DNA of 64,000 bases. It comes from Pandoraea oxalativorans (lineage in GTDB: Bacteria > Pseudomonadota > Gammaproteobacteria > Burkholderiales > Burkholderiaceae). Position 1 is the stretch's first letter. Each line of letters starts with the position of its first letter. This document shows positions 46,029-56,051 of the stretch, piece after piece. Both the position numbers and the translations under genes were made by a program. The notes below the pieces were generated by a model. The model searched no databases and was not told the origin of the DNA. It was given only the letters and a program-made list of their open reading frames with translations. The stretch is from the NCBI RefSeq assembly GCF_000972785.3, contig NZ_CP011518.2:310001-374000 (forward strand), written 5' to 3'.

Positions 46029-46108
46029 GGACTGCTGCCGGGATCGTAAGCACTTCTGGCCTATGATTGGACTGCTGCCGGGATCGTAAGCACTTCTGGC
46101 CTATGATT
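46029..46108. repeat. Perfect 40-bp tandem duplication at an IS3 left end
   Basis: GGACTGCTGCCGGGATCGTA continuing to CTATGATT occurs twice without a mismatch (46029-46068 and 46069-46108), directly before the ribosome site of the orfA fragment at 46128. It doubles what looks like the element's left terminal repeat. Confidence 0.85.
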
Positions 46109-46127
46109 TGAGCATAGGAGGAAGTCC

Positions 46128-46376
46128 ATGAGTGCAGAGCGATTTACACCGGAATTTAAGGAAGAGGCGGTCTGCCAGATCGTCGAACGCGGCCACTCCG
46201 TTGCAGAGGTGTCCGCCCGTCTTGGCGTCTCAGCGCACAGTCTTTACAAGTGGGTCAAGGCGGTCACCCCGGACAAGACCGAAAAGCAGCCGAGCGAGCT
46301 GGTCGAGGCCAAGAGCGAGATTTTGCGACTTCGGGCGCAACTGCGTCGTACCGAGGAGGAGCGCGACGTCTTAAAA
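46128..46376 (+). pseudogene. IS3-family orfA 5' fragment
   Basis: About 83 codons: MSAERFTPEFKEEAVCQIVE, RLGVSAHSLYKWVKAVTPDK (HTH) and KSEILRLRAQLRRTEEERDV (zipper), cut after DVLK. Preceded by AGGAGGAAGTCC, a strong ribosome site. IS51-like group by similarity. Confidence 0.8.
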
Positions 46377-46628
46377 ATGTATGGTCTGCCCCGGATTTGC
46401 AAGTCACTGGTTTTCCGCTTCGACAGAACAACGTTTGCGTCAATGTATCCGGCCTGTTTGCGCAGTGTGTAACTGCTGGCCATGATGGAATCCGCACACA
46501 CCAAACCCAATAAAGCGTTCAGTCATCGAAGACTGCTTTTTTAGCCGGGCTCTTGGCATGCCGGTCAACGGTTCTGTGTCATCAGTTAATCAGGACTCGC
46601 AAAACAGGACTTCGACACTTCGTTGTTC
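46377..46628. other. Noncoding debris
   Basis: After the truncated orfA; no gene seen except a terminator-like hairpin at 46520-46542. Confidence 0.4.
46520..46542 (+). terminator. Rho-independent terminator
   Basis: CAGTC and GACTG with a 6-nt loop followed by CTTTTTT. Short but well formed; the gene it served is gone. Confidence 0.5.
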
Positions 46629-46810
46629 TCAGGCGACTACGGGGGCGTCTGGAAATGGTCGATATGGCAGTTGGCTCGTCAATACCTTCCAGCAGATTCG
46701 GACGATCTTGTTGGCTAGCGCAATGAGCGCGACGTGCGGATGACTTCGCTGCTCGAGTTCACGAAGCCACAAGCCCATTCGAGATTGATCGCGCTTCATG
46801 TGGATCATCA
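46629..46810 (-). pseudogene. IS110 transposase 3' fragment
   Basis: MIHMKRDQSRMGLWLRELEQ, RSHPHVALIALANKIVRICW, KVLTSQLPYR: the last 50 or so residues of an IS110 transposase. It abuts the truncated yafQ. Confidence 0.7.
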
Positions 46811-47028
46811 AGGCCCGCGTGACCTGCCCCCCGTGAGCGGGTGATTGACCCATTTAGGCGGCGATGGCCCGTCGCTGGCAATCAGCAGCGTCACGGCTTC
46901 TTTCTGTCGGTTCATGTCGTATCGGCTTGAGTGAGACAGACGCTGCCAATGCTTGAGGAAGTCCCGGGTGTAATCCGAAGCGCGAGGCAGCTTCGCCCGC
47001 TTACTTGCGGCTGGCTTCTTCGAGGGCA
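46808..47028 (-). pseudogene. yafQ: YafQ-type mRNA interferase toxin, 3' end lost
   Basis: Starts at 47028 inside the antitoxin end (28-nt overlap). It reads RASDYTRDFLKHWQRLSHSS, RYDMNRQKEAVTLLIASDG and PSPPKWVNHPL, the N-terminal two thirds of YafQ/RelE-type toxins. The catalytic C-terminal part (H-x-x-x-D...H near the end) is missing beyond about 46838, replaced by IS110 sequence. Ribosome-dependent mRNA cleavage is therefore unlikely. Confidence 0.8.
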
Positions 47029-47264
47029 TTAAGCAACGCGTCAGCGGTGGCAAAGCGAGCGCGGCGGCTCTTGATAAGCTCGTCGGCCTCTGCAAGGGCG
47101 GCGCGGGTGGTGGCGTGGGGCGCCTTGAGCGCGAACGGTGGTTCCTGGTCAGCGACAACACGGGGCAGGAACACGCGGATCGCATCCGAAGCGGTCAGGC
47201 CCATCGCGGCCAGCGTTTCCGCCGGCTGCACCTTGATGTTCTCGTCCACGCGCACGTGAACCAT
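47001..47264 (-). CDS. dinJ: RelB/DinJ-family antitoxin
   Basis: 87 aa from ATG 47264. The N-terminal ribbon-helix-helix (MVHVRVDENIKVQPAETLAA, MGLTASDAIRVFLPRVVADQ) is typical DinJ, binding operator DNA and the YafQ toxin. The C-terminus is a helical toxin-binding arm (ALAEADELIKSRRARFATAD). The promoter side is close to element E (47322). Intact while its toxin is cut. Confidence 0.88.
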   Translation of the reverse strand: MVHVRVDENIKVQPAETLAAMGLTASDAIRVFLPRVVADQEPPFALKAPHATTRAALAEADELIKSRRARFATADALLNALEEASRK

Positions 47265-48000
47265 AGGGGGTTGCCGCCATGATGGGCTCTTGGTTGTCAA
47301 CGCCGGTTTAAATCTGACCCACCGGGGATGCGGACAAAATCTTGGACTACTTTGAAGGTAGTCCATGTATTCATACCAAGAACGCGTTCGGGCGGTCGAG
47401 CTGTACCTGAAACTCGGGAAGCGCAGCAAAGCGACCATTCGCCAGTTGGGTTACCCGACGAAGAATTCTCTCAAGGCGTGGTGTAACGAATTCGAGAAGA
47501 TTGGCGATCTGCAGAGGGGGTATGTTCGCGTAAAGCCGAAGTACTCAGAAGAACAGAAGAACGTAGCACTCGAGCATTACGTCAACCACGGGCGCTGCTT
47601 CGCCTTCACCCTCAGGACATTGGGCTATCCCTGTCGCCAGATACTAACGGAGTGGGTTCGCGAGCGCTATCCGGAAACCAGGAAATGCGTGGTTGGCAAG
47701 GCCGGTCGACCAACTGCTTCATTGGTGTCCAAGCAGGCTGCGGTGTACGAACTGTGCACACGGGAAGGAAGTGCAGAGGCGGTGGCCCGAAAGCTGGACG
47801 TCGACAGGGTGACGCTGTACAACTGGAAGAACCAGTTACTCGGCCGAGAGGCTCCTGCATCCATGAAACGCGACAAAGGCTCGCCCGCAGAGACAGATCG
47901 GGACGAACTGGAACGGCAGGTCGAAGCGCTCCAGCGCAAAATTCGCAATCTGCAGCTTGAACAGGACCTGTTGAAGAAGGCGAATGAACTCCTAAAAAAA

Positions 48001-49307
48001 GGTTCATTGAGCATTACCGGGGAAGGCGGCGCGGATTTTGAGGAAGAAGTATTCCTGGTCTCGGTAGCCGTAGGCGCGCCGCTTAATGACCTTGATAGTG
48101 TTGTTAATGCCCTCAACGATGCTGGTGTTTAGACGATGTCGGCATCTGGCCAGGATGCCATGCAGATAGCCTTTCAGACGCTGAGCGAAGGTGTTCAAGG
48201 GGGCTATTCCGCTTTGCTCGGCCTGCTCGCACCAGTGGTGCCAGGCTTGTTTTGCCCAGGCAGGTCTTCGGTAGAACCAGAGCCGCTTGAGTTCGTCCCT
48301 CAGGACATAGACCGTCAGCAGCGGCTGGTTGGCTTGCAGCAATTCGTCGAGCCGGACGGCCTGCTGCCGGTCTAGCTTGTCGCGGTTGCGCAATAACAGC
48401 CAGCGGCTCGATTTGATGACCCGGCGCGCGGGACGGTCCTGGCGCAGTTGGTTGGCCTGATCCACGCGCACCCGATCAATGACCTCTCGTCCGTACTTGG
48501 CCACGACATGGAACAAGTCATAGACGATCTCCGCCCGTGGGCAGTGGGCCTGGATTTCTAACTCGTAGGCCGTAGTCATGTCGATGGCTACGGCCTTGAT
48601 GCGTTGGGCGACCCCACGCGGCAATTGCTCGAAGAACGCCCGAGCCGTCTCGCGTGAGCGTCCTGGGCCGATCCACAGCACCTGCCTGCTGATCGGATCG
48701 ACGACTACCGTCGCGTACCGATGCCCTTTATGCAGGGCGAACTCGTCCATCGCTAAATACTCGATCCTGGACCAATCCGGTTCGCGCACTGACGCTCGGA
48801 GCCGGGCCTTGTCCAGCGTCTTGACGGTATGCCAACCCAGCTCGAAGAACCTCGCCACCGCCTGCACGTTGCTCGATTGCAGCAATTGGCTGCAGGCCGC
48901 CGCAAGCCGATCCGTCACCCGCTGGTAGCGACCCAGCCAAGTAAGCCGCTCCAGGCGCGGGCCACCGCATTGCTCACACAACAAGCGCCGGCGTGGAACA
49001 TGAAGAACAACCCGGTACTCAAATAACGGCAGATCTCGCACCCGGCGCACCGTGGTCTCATGGACCTGGCGACATCGTGCGCCGCACTGCTCGCACAGCA
49101 TCACCTTGGCGGTTGGCTTCAAATAGATCGACAGCGTGCGCCCTGTGCCCTCGGGCCACTCCACGCGTTCGACGGCATAGCCCTGCCAGCCTCCCAGCGA
49201 CTCCAGCAGCTTGCGATCCAGCATCTCCACGCACTCCTGATGGCAAATTCCTGCCATCAAGAGTACGAAAACTTGTCAAATCCCTCCACGCTATTGCGCG
49301 ATGAACC
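48001..49307 (-). mobile_element. ISL3-family element
   Basis: 1307 bp, ends GGTTCATTGAGCATTA and GGTTCATCGCGCAATA (inverted), 8-bp duplication TAAAAAAA at 47993-48000 and 49308-49315. ISL3 elements favour AT-rich 8-bp targets. Confidence 0.95.
48004..49224 (-). CDS. ISL3-family transposase
   Basis: 406 aa from ATG 49224 (an earlier ATG at 49260 is possible). The zinc ribbon CEQCGARCRQVHETTVRRVR and RLLCEQCGGPRLERLTWLG is followed by an HTH, then the DDE core of ISL3: IEYLAMDEFALHKGHRYATV (first aspartate), IKAVAIDMTTAYELEIQAHC (second), NTSIVEGINNTIKVIKRRAY (glutamate) and GYRDQEYFFLKIRAAF at the end. Intact. Confidence 0.92.
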   Translation of the reverse strand: MLDRKLLESLGGWQGYAVERVEWPEGTGRTLSIYLKPTAKVMLCEQCGARCRQVHETTVRRVRDLPLFEYRVVLHVPRRRLLCEQCGGPRLERLTWLGRYQRVTDRLAAACSQLLQSSNVQAVARFFELGWHTVKTLDKARLRASVREPDWSRIEYLAMDEFALHKGHRYATVVVDPISRQVLWIGPGRSRETARAFFEQLPRGVAQRIKAVAIDMTTAYELEIQAHCPRAEIVYDLFHVVAKYGREVIDRVRVDQANQLRQDRPARRVIKSSRWLLLRNRDKLDRQQAVRLDELLQANQPLLTVYVLRDELKRLWFYRRPAWAKQAWHHWCEQAEQSGIAPLNTFAQRLKGYLHGILARCRHRLNTSIVEGINNTIKVIKRRAYGYRDQEYFFLKIRAAFPGNAQ

Positions 49308-50247
49308 TAAAAAAAGACCTGGGCGTCGACCTGCAACTCCTGAGCAACCGGGAGAAGACGACGCTGGTTGACGCCCTGAGAGAGCAGTACGTTTTGGCTG
49401 AGCTGCTTGAGCAGCTGGACTTGGCGCGCAGCTCCTATTTCTACCATCGGTCGCCCATGCGGGTTGCCGACAAATATGCCGAAGTTCGTCGTACCGTTGC
49501 GGAAATCTTCGAGGACAATCACCGATCCTACGGCTATCGTCGGGTGCAGGCAGCGCTCAGCAGACAACGCGTGTTTCTATCGGAGAAAGTCGTGCGTCGC
49601 CTCATGAAACAAGGCGGCCTCTACGCGGCGAGGCCCAAGCGGCGCCGATATCGTTCTTATGTCGGGGAAATTAGCCCTGCCCCAGATAACATCATCAATC
49701 GCGATTTCCACGCTACCGCCCCCAACGAAAAGTGGCTGACGGATATCTCCGAGTTCCAGATCCCGGCCGGGAAGGTATATCTATCGCCGATGATCGACTG
49801 CTTCGATGGCATGGTAGTCAGTTGGTCGATTGGCACAAGCCCCGACGCCGAGCTCGTGAATACCATGTTAGATGCGGCTATCGAGACCGTGACCGAGGAC
49901 GATGAGAAGCCGATCGTACATTCCGATCGGGGTGGCCACTACCGTTGGCCTGGCTGGCTATCGCGAGTTGCAAAGGCTAATCTGATCCGATCCATGTCGC
50001 GTAAAGCCTGCTCACCAGACAATGCGGCCTGTGAGGGATTCTTCGGAAGGCTGAAGACCGAAATGTTCTATCCAGGGGACTGGCGTTCGACGACCATCGT
50101 GCAATTCGTAGAGGCACTGAACGCCTACATTCGCTGGTACAACGAAAAGCGGATCAAGGGCTCCCTTGGCTATCTCAGCCCCATCGAGTACCGTGAAAGC
50201 CTCGGGTTAACGACGTAAAACAGTCCAAGAAAATAGCCGCATCCCCC

Positions 50248-50498
50248 TTCGCTCGCCTCCCCCAACTTGATTGACTAGTTTAACTTTAGCTCCAGGCCAA
50301 TGGCCTTCGTGGGCTCGCACCGGCGGGTTACTCTGTCTGGCATGCTGCGTTTCTCCTGAGAAATTGGTTCGAAAGCCCCGCCCGAGGGCAGTTTTTCAGT
50401 TGCCGAGCGCGGTCTTTTTGTAGGTTGTCCTAAGCACGCCGCCCCGCTGGCCGCACGCGTCGCGTGGGAAAAACCGTCGCCTTACGGAGCGCGGGCGC
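50248..50498. other. No gene recognised
   Basis: Right flank of element E. TTTAACTTTAGC at 50279-50290 may be a fragment of another IS end. Confidence 0.35.
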
Positions 50499-50699
50499 TC
50501 AGATCGTGACAACGGTGATGCTGTCATTATTAAGGTTCTCGGCCCGACCGCCCTCCGGCAAACCCCTGAAATCCACGCTGACACAAATGAGATTGCCCCC
50601 GTGCGTCACGAAGCGATGTAGGCCGGTAAGGTGCCACACCTCGGCTCGCCGGTGCCTGTTACCACTACGCCCGACGTCTGGCAGCAGGAAGGGTTGTGC
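50499..50699 (-). pseudogene. 3' part of an unrecognised gene cut by an IS407-group element
   Basis: About 65 codons with natural sequence (AEVWHLTGLHRFVTHGGNLI, VDFRGLPEGGRAENLNNDSI) to the stop at 50499. Across the insertion the frame continues a few codons (NGALGEVAQPFLLPDVG) before a stop. Family unknown. Confidence 0.4.
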
Positions 50700-50738
50700 G
50701 GTAATGCCCCCGTTTTCCACGGTCAGCAGAAGTAGAAA

Positions 50739-51539
50739 CTAAGCGACCATGGCAAGCCGCTGCTTCGGGGTAAAACCGCCCAATGCCATATTCGGGCGCT
50801 CGTGATTGTAAATCCACATCCAGTCGGCCGCCGCTTCGCGAACCTGCTCCAGGTCCTCCCACAGGTACTGCGACAGCCATTCGTATCGCGCAGTCCGGTT
50901 GAACCGTTCGATATACGCATTCTGCTGCGGCTTGCCCGGCTCGATGTATTCCAGCCGGATGCCTTGCTTCTGCGTCCATGTCACGATGGCCGCACTCAAA
51001 TATTCCGGGCCGTTGTCGCACCGGATGACCTTCGGCTTGCCTCGCCATTCCATATGCTGCTTCAGCGTGCGAATCACCCGCTCGGATGGCAACGAGAAAT
51101 CCACCTCGATGCCCAGCGCCTCGCGGTTGAAATCATCAATCACGTTCAGCGTCCGGATACTGCGCCCGTCAACCGGTTGGTCATGCATGAAGTCCATCGA
51201 CCACACTTCATTGATGGCCTCCGGTACCGATAGCGGCTGCGGCGTTTCGCGCACCAGCCGCTTTTTCGGCTTGATGCGCAGGTTCAGCTCCAGCTCCCGG
51301 TAAATTCGGTAAATGCGCTTGTGGTTCCAGCCGAATCCCTTCACATTACGCAGGTAGAAGTAGCACAGCAGAAAACCCCAGTTGCGATGGCAGCCCGTAA
51401 TACGCAGTAGCCAGTCGGCAATCTCTTCGTTCTCCGTGTTCAACTTCGCCGCGTACCGGTAGCACGACTCGCTGATGCCGAGCACCGCGCACGCCACACG
51501 AATTGACACGCGCCGCTGTTGCACAACTTGCTTTGCCAT
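50739..51539 (-). CDS. IS407-group orfB, DDE transposase
   Basis: 266 aa, identical to 10828-11628 except one residue seen (P in DQPVDG). Catalytic motifs [19 protein letters not shown] and [11 protein letters not shown] are kept. Fusion with orfA by -1 frameshifting at the A7G run plus hairpin. Confidence 0.92.
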   Translation of the reverse strand: MAKQVVQQRRVSIRVACAVLGISESCYRYAAKLNTENEEIADWLLRITGCHRNWGFLLCYFYLRNVKGFGWNHKRIYRIYRELELNLRIKPKKRLVRETPQPLSVPEAINEVWSMDFMHDQPVDGRSIRTLNVIDDFNREALGIEVDFSLPSERVIRTLKQHMEWRGKPKVIRCDNGPEYLSAAIVTWTQKQGIRLEYIEPGKPQQNAYIERFNRTARYEWLSQYLWEDLEQVREAAADWMWIYNHERPNMALGGFTPKQRLAMVA

Positions 51540-51559
51540 CTCGCGCCGACGAGATGGCT

Positions 51560-51826
51560 TCAGAACTTTTTTTGCAGGGCCTCCGAGGCAATCTCAGCCT
51601 TGAGCTTCTCCTCGATGTACATCTTGCGAAGCCGGGTATTCTCCGCCTCCAGCTCCTTCATGCGCGACATCATCGACGCGTCCATGCCGCCGTACTTCGA
51701 GCGCCACTTATAAAACGTTGCCGAACTGATGCCCAGTTCTCGGCACAGCTCCGGCACCGCCAGCCCAGCCTCCGCGCGCTTGAGCGCCTCCAGTATCTGG
51801 CTGTCCGTGAATCTCGACTTCTTCAT
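51560..51826 (-). CDS. IS407-group orfA
   Basis: 88 aa, same as 11649-11915: HTH then a short coiled coil ending at the slippery run (SEALQKKF). Confidence 0.92.
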   Translation of the reverse strand: MKKSRFTDSQILEALKRAEAGLAVPELCRELGISSATFYKWRSKYGGMDASMMSRMKELEAENTRLRKMYIEEKLKAEIASEALQKKF

Positions 51827-52019
51827 CTGCAGAACTCCCTCTTAACGAGAAAATTCTACTTCTCCTAGCGGTGGATTTCAGGGGGCATTACCGTGCTACC
51901 TCGCCCAACGCCCCGTTTTGAACAAATCAGCGGTGCCCCGGGTGCTCTTTTACCTCTCGACACGGGCAATTTCTTTCGAAACCAAGTCGTGATGCCCGAT
52001 TTATGGAAGGTTATGAGCT

Positions 52020-52201
52020 GGCTTGGCGCGCCAGCTGCAACGCTTCGCATCGGTCCATGGACAGGTTTCGAATCTGTTCAGGGCAGGCCGCTACAACCGT
52101 AACGCGCAGCATAAACGCGAGGTGCGCGCCCAAGCCCTCGCAGCCTGGGACAGGGCTTCGTGCGCCCGCATGGCGACGGAATGCCTGTCCAGCGACAATT
52201 A
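52020..52201 (+). pseudogene. IS6-family transposase 3' fragment
   Basis: RQLQRFASVHGQVSNLFRAG, RYNRNAQHKREVRAQALAAW, then a stop at about 52201. This is the C-terminal end only, diverged from the fragment at 20918. Confidence 0.7.
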
Positions 52202-52542
52202 GAAATTCCGGTGGCGACAATTAGATTTGCCGGTTGAAGAGAGCTGGGCCGATTCCGGTCTGGCTCTTGTTTATCGTGCAGCCTCCGCAAGGAGGCCACA
52301 TGAAGCAAGACGGAGAAATCAGATTGTTGCTGGAAGAACGACGCAAAGGAACGAGCCAGAAGTTAGCGGCAGCCAGGACCGGCATGAGCGAGCGGACGGT
52401 ACGCAAATACGAACGCGCCGGCAAGCTGCCGAGCCAGATGAAGGCGCCGACAACGCACCGTACCCGAACCAACCCTTTCCTGACGGATTGGCCGTGGGTC
52501 CAGGCGCAACTGCAGCGAGATCCGGCGTTGCAGGCCAAGACG

Positions 52543-53973
52543 GAGCTATTGTCGAATCTGGTGTACGGGGTGCTTTGGGAAATATGAGAAGGCGGTGGCG
52601 GTTTAGCTGAGAATGTTGCTTGTCGAAGGCACACCGAGCAAAGCCGGCGCGAGCCGGCCCCGACCACCATGAAGAAGATTATGAAAGAAACGAACGGCAG
52701 AAAAGCACAAACGAAGAGCGCGCTCGATGAACTGATCCAGCAAGGCGCGCGGCAGATCATCGAGCAGGCAGTCGAAGCGGAACTGGCGAGCATGCTTGAA
52801 CAGTACAGCAACGTGAGGTCGATCGACGGTCGGCGTGCCGTGGTGCGCAACGGCTACCTACCAGAGCGCGAAGTCGTCACGGCCATCGGTCCGGTGCCGG
52901 TTCGGGTACCGAAGGTGCGTGATCGCTCGGGTTCGGGCATCCGCTTCAATTCGGCGGTCGTGCCGCCGTACGTTCGCAAATCCGCACGCGTGTCGGCCGC
53001 ACTACCGTGGCTGTACCTGCGAGGCATCTCGACGGGCGACATGAGCGAAGCCATGGGCATCATGCTGGGCGGCCAGGTCAGCGGCCTGTCGCCAAATGTG
53101 GTGAGTCGTCTGAAGGCGCAATGGGCCGATGAGCATGCTCAGTGGAATCAGCGTGAGTTGTCGTTGGCGCGCTGGGTGTACTGGTGGGCTGACGGCATTC
53201 ACACCGGCGTGCGCAGCGACGATTCCGACGGCCAGTGCCTGTTGGTGATCATTGGTGTCAAACCGGACGGAACGAAAGAGCGTGTGGCGATCAGTGACGG
53301 GTATCGGGAATCGAAGGCGTCGTGGGCCGAACTGCTGCTCGATCTGAAAAAGCGCGGTCTGCAGTCAGGGCCGCTGCTGGCTTGCGGAGATGGTGCGATG
53401 GGATTCTGGGCAGCGATGGAAGAAGTGTTCCCGCAGACCAAGCATCAGCGCTGCTGGTTCCACAAGATGGGCAACGTGCTCAACGCGCTGCCGAAATCGC
53501 AGCAGGCCCGCGCCAAAAAGGCGATGCAGGACATTTGGATGGCCGCCACGCGTGCCGAAGCGCTGGTTGCCTTCAATCACTTCGTTGATACCCACTCGGC
53601 AAAGTATCCGAAGGTGGTCGAAAAGCTGACGCAAGATCGCGATGAGCTGCTGGCATTTTACGATTTCCCGGCCGAACACTGGCAGCATCTGCGCACGACG
53701 AATCCGATTGAATCGACCTTCGCGACGGTGCGTCACCGCACCAAGCGCACGCGTAACTGCGTCTCGCGCGCGACGTTCCTCGGCCTGGCATTCAAGCTGA
53801 TCGAGTCGGCCGAAGACTCGTGGCGGCGCATCCGCGCCCCCGAAAAGATCGCGACGATGCTTGACGGGATGACGTTCAAGGATGGAGAGCCGGTGACCGA
53901 CAGCACACCGGCTCAGCAGCCCCTGGCCGCCTAATCTTGCTCACGCCCCGTACACCAGATTTGACTTTAACTC
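52543..53973 (+). mobile_element. IS256-family element copy 1
   Basis: 1431 bp; inverted repeats share AATCTGGTGTACGGGG. 9-bp duplication GCCAAGACG at 52534-52542 and 53974-53982. Almost identical to 57577-59007. Confidence 0.95.
52669..53934 (+). CDS. IS256-family (mutator) transposase
   Basis: 421 aa, complete. Motifs of transposase_mut: RSIDGRRAVVRNGYLPEREV near the start, YLRGISTGDMSEAMGIMLGG (HTH), VYWWADGIHTGVRSDDSDGQ (first aspartate), PLLACGDGAMGFWAAMEEVF (second), QRCWFHKMGNVLNALPKSQQ (C/H motif) and TTNPIESTFATVRHRTKRTR (glutamate). Same protein as 57703-58968. Probably active, given two fresh insertions. Confidence 0.95.
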   Translation: MKKIMKETNGRKAQTKSALDELIQQGARQIIEQAVEAELASMLEQYSNVRSIDGRRAVVRNGYLPEREVVTAIGPVPVRVPKVRDRSGSGIRFNSAVVPPYVRKSARVSAALPWLYLRGISTGDMSEAMGIMLGGQVSGLSPNVVSRLKAQWADEHAQWNQRELSLARWVYWWADGIHTGVRSDDSDGQCLLVIIGVKPDGTKERVAISDGYRESKASWAELLLDLKKRGLQSGPLLACGDGAMGFWAAMEEVFPQTKHQRCWFHKMGNVLNALPKSQQARAKKAMQDIWMAATRAEALVAFNHFVDTHSAKYPKVVEKLTQDRDELLAFYDFPAEHWQHLRTTNPIESTFATVRHRTKRTRNCVSRATFLGLAFKLIESAEDSWRRIRAPEKIATMLDGMTFKDGEPVTDSTPAQQPLAA

Positions 53974-55216
53974 GCCAAGACGCTGTGTGTTCTGCTCTGC
54001 GAGGTGTATCCCGGGCGGTATCAGGAAAACCAGTTGCGCACGCTGCAGCGCCATGTGCAGGCGTGGCGTGCGCAAAGCGGTCCGGAGCGGGAGATTATGT
54101 TCCCGCAGGAGCATGTTCCGGGGCGGATGGCGCAGTCCGACTTTACTGAGATGAATTCACTCGGAGTGACGATAGCCGGCGCTCCGTTTGAGCATCTTGT
54201 GTATCACCGTGTCCTGACGTACTCGAACGTCGAAGCGAACCGCATTTGCTTCCCGGAGAGCTTTGAATCTTTAGCCGAAGGGTTGGAAGCTGGCCTGTGG
54301 CAAATCGGAGGTGCTCCGCAATGGCATCGGACCGACAGCCTCACGGCTGCGGTGCGAGATTTGGATCGTGACGGCCGGCACGAGTTCACCGCCAATTACC
54401 GAGGCTTGCTGAATCACTACGGCATGCAGCCGTCAGCCAATACCGCAGGTTGCGCCAATCAGAACGGCGATGTCGAGCAGTCGCATTTCCGCTTCAGGAC
54501 TGCGGTAGACCAGGCGCTGCGTGTACGTGGCAGCCGAGAGTTCGACGATCGTACCGCGTACGAACGGTTTCTGAGCGATTTGGTACGAAGCCGCAACCTA
54601 ACACGCACACTTCGCTTTGAAGCCGACCGTGCTGCCCTGCGGCCGTTGCCGGCGGCACCGTTGGACTTCACGCGCGAGCTGACAGTCAGGGTGTCGCGTT
54701 TTAGCCTGATCCGGGTGCTCAACAACCATTACACCGTGCCGTCGCGCCTGATCGGTGCGAGTGTGAAAGTGCGGGTTCGCTCGGAAACACTGGAACTGCA
54801 TCATGGTACTGCGCATGTGCTGACGCTGCCCAGGCTGATTGGCCGCAATCAGCGCCGTATCGACTATCGTCACCTGATCCGGTCTTTGCTACGAAAGCCT
54901 GGCGCTTTCGCCAATTATTGCTATCGGGAATAGTTGTTCCCGACGACCGTCTTCCGGCGCGCTTATGACGCGCTGCTCGAAGGCAAACCTGCCGGGGCCG
55001 ACAAGGAGTATCTGCGCCTGCTACATCTGGCAGCGAGCACGAGCGAAGCTGAAGTTGAGTGCGCGATCGGGCTGCTGCTGGACCAGCAGCAATTGCCGAC
55101 GTTCGATGCGGTGCGCGAGCTCATTGTAAAAACGACTCCGACCCAGGCACCGGCCATCGATAAGGGCGTCATCGATTTGTCGGGGTACGACCGTCTGATT
55201 CCGTCGAGGAGCCAAC

Positions 55217-55330
55217 ATGGCCAGTGCGCGCGATGAATTGTTGGCGCTGCTGCGCACTTTGAATCTCTCGGCCATGGGCGAGGCCGTCGAGGTGACGGCG
55301 TTGCGCGCGGCGAAGGAAGGATTGAGGTCG
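55217..55330 (+). pseudogene. istB: istB 5' fragment
   Basis: MASARDELLALLRTLNLSAM, GEAVEVTALRAAKEGLR: the start of IstB, overlapping the istA end by 20 nt, cut by element D. Confidence 0.75.
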
Positions 55331-55382
55331 GTCGGAAAAAGTGGAAGCCAACGTTTCGTACAATGACGAGACGGAGAGCACC

Positions 55383-55679
55383 ATGAATCGAATTCCCAAA
55401 GCGAGCTACACGCCGGAATTTCGTGCAGAAGCGGTCAAGCTGGCGCACGAGGTTGGCAGTAGCGAGGCGGCCAGGCGGCTGTCAATATCGATCAAGACGC
55501 TGGGGAACTGGCAACGCTCGGACAAGGCCGGAGACCTCGCGAAGATCGGCAGCACACAACGTCCGAAGACAGAGGCCGAGTCAGAGCTGAGCCGCGTCAA
55601 GCGCGAGCTCGCAGAGGTCAAGATGGAGCGTGATCAGTTAAAAAAGTTTGCGGCCTACTTCGCCAGGCAGTCGCGATGA
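55383..55679 (+). CDS. Element D orfA
   Basis: 98 aa from ATG 55383; an upstream ATG (55341) would add 14 residues. HTH SYTPEFRAEAVKLAHEVGSS and RRLSISIKTLGNWQRSDKAG, zipper ESELSRVKRELAEVKMERDQ, end FAAYFARQSR. ATGA overlap with orfB. Intact but without a partner in this copy. Confidence 0.8.
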   Translation: MNRIPKASYTPEFRAEAVKLAHEVGSSEAARRLSISIKTLGNWQRSDKAGDLAKIGSTQRPKTEAESELSRVKRELAEVKMERDQLKKFAAYFARQSR

Positions 55680-56050
55680 AGTACGCCACGATTGAGCAGA
55701 TGCGACCCCACTATCCCGTGCCGGCACTGTGTCGCCTGCTGCGTGTCTCGGTGAGCGGATACTACGCCTGGCGTGGGCGTCAACCCTCGAGGCGAGAGCA
55801 GGCAGAGCCCCGGCTGGAAGCCGAAATCCAGGCCGCTCACCGTCGCACGCGGGAAACCTTCGGTCCCGAGCGACTGCAAAGTGAATTGGCGCAGCGCGGT
55901 GTCCGGGTAGGCGTGCATCGCATCAAACGGATCCGGAGCAAACTGGGCCTGCGTTGCCGGCAAAAGCGCAAGTTCAAGGCGACGACAAACTCGCGCCACG
56001 TCTTGCCGGTGGCGCCAAACCTGCTGGCGCAATCGTTCGACGTTCAGGCC
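55676..56050 (+). pseudogene. Element D orfB 5' fragment
   Basis: About 124 codons: MKYATIEQMRPHYPVPALCR, RRTRETFGPERLQSELAQRG (HTH_21) and SRHVLPVAPNLLAQSFDVQA, then truncated just before the catalytic core. Confidence 0.8.
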
Positions 56051-56051
56051 C

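Larger units (their letters stand above)
47365..50218 (+). pseudogene. Element E transposase, interrupted by ISL3
   Basis: 47365-48000 joined to 49316-50218 gives 1539 nt, 512 aa in one frame (ANELLKK-DLGVDLQLLS). The OrfA-like part has two HTHs (LGKRSKATIRQLGYPTKNSL, SAEAVARKLDVDRVTLYNWK) and a zipper (QVEALQRKIRNLQLEQDLL). The OrfB-like part has an rve core: NEKWLTDISEFQIPAGKVYL, PIVHSDRGGHYRWPG and NAACEGFFGRLKTEMFYPGD, then WYNEKRIKGSLGYLSPIEY. One long ORF rather than two is usual in this branch. Only the ISL3 breaks it. Confidence 0.88.
47322..50247 (+). mobile_element. Element E (IS3 family, single fused ORF), carrying an ISL3
   Basis: Ends share GGGGATGCGG and, further in, CTTGGACT. 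An ISL3 lies at 48001-49307. No duplication could be recognised outside. Confidence 0.8.
50700..51892 (-). mobile_element. IS407-group element copy 2
   Basis: 1193 bp, same ends as copy 1, flanked by GTGC at 50696-50699 and 51893-51896. The separate duplications show two independent insertions of the same element. Confidence 0.95.
52300..55236 (+). pseudogene. istA: IS21-family istA, interrupted by IS256 and a stop codon
   Basis: 52300-52542 joined to 53983-55236 gives 1497 nt (498 codons plus stop); GGAGG lies 4 nt before the ATG. HTH IRLLLEERRKGTSQKLAAAR and GMSERTVRKYERAGKLPSQM, then an rve core: GRMAQSDFTEMNSLGVTIAG (aspartate), QWHRTDSLTAAVRDLDRDGR (second), ANQNGDVEQSHFRFRTAVDQ (glutamate) and the Mu-C-like end LSGYDRLI. 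Besides the IS256 there is an in-frame TAG at 54931-54933 (YCYRE-stop-LFPTTVFRRAY). So two independent lesions. Confidence 0.88.
55331..56050 (+). mobile_element. Element D remnant (IS3 family)
   Basis: Left part of an IS3-type element: orfA and the first 40 percent of orfB, cut at about 56050 by a fragment of element A. Confidence 0.7.

Noticed and set aside
46029..46108. Possible CRISPR or VNTR
   Set aside because: Two adjacent copies without spacers, at an IS end.
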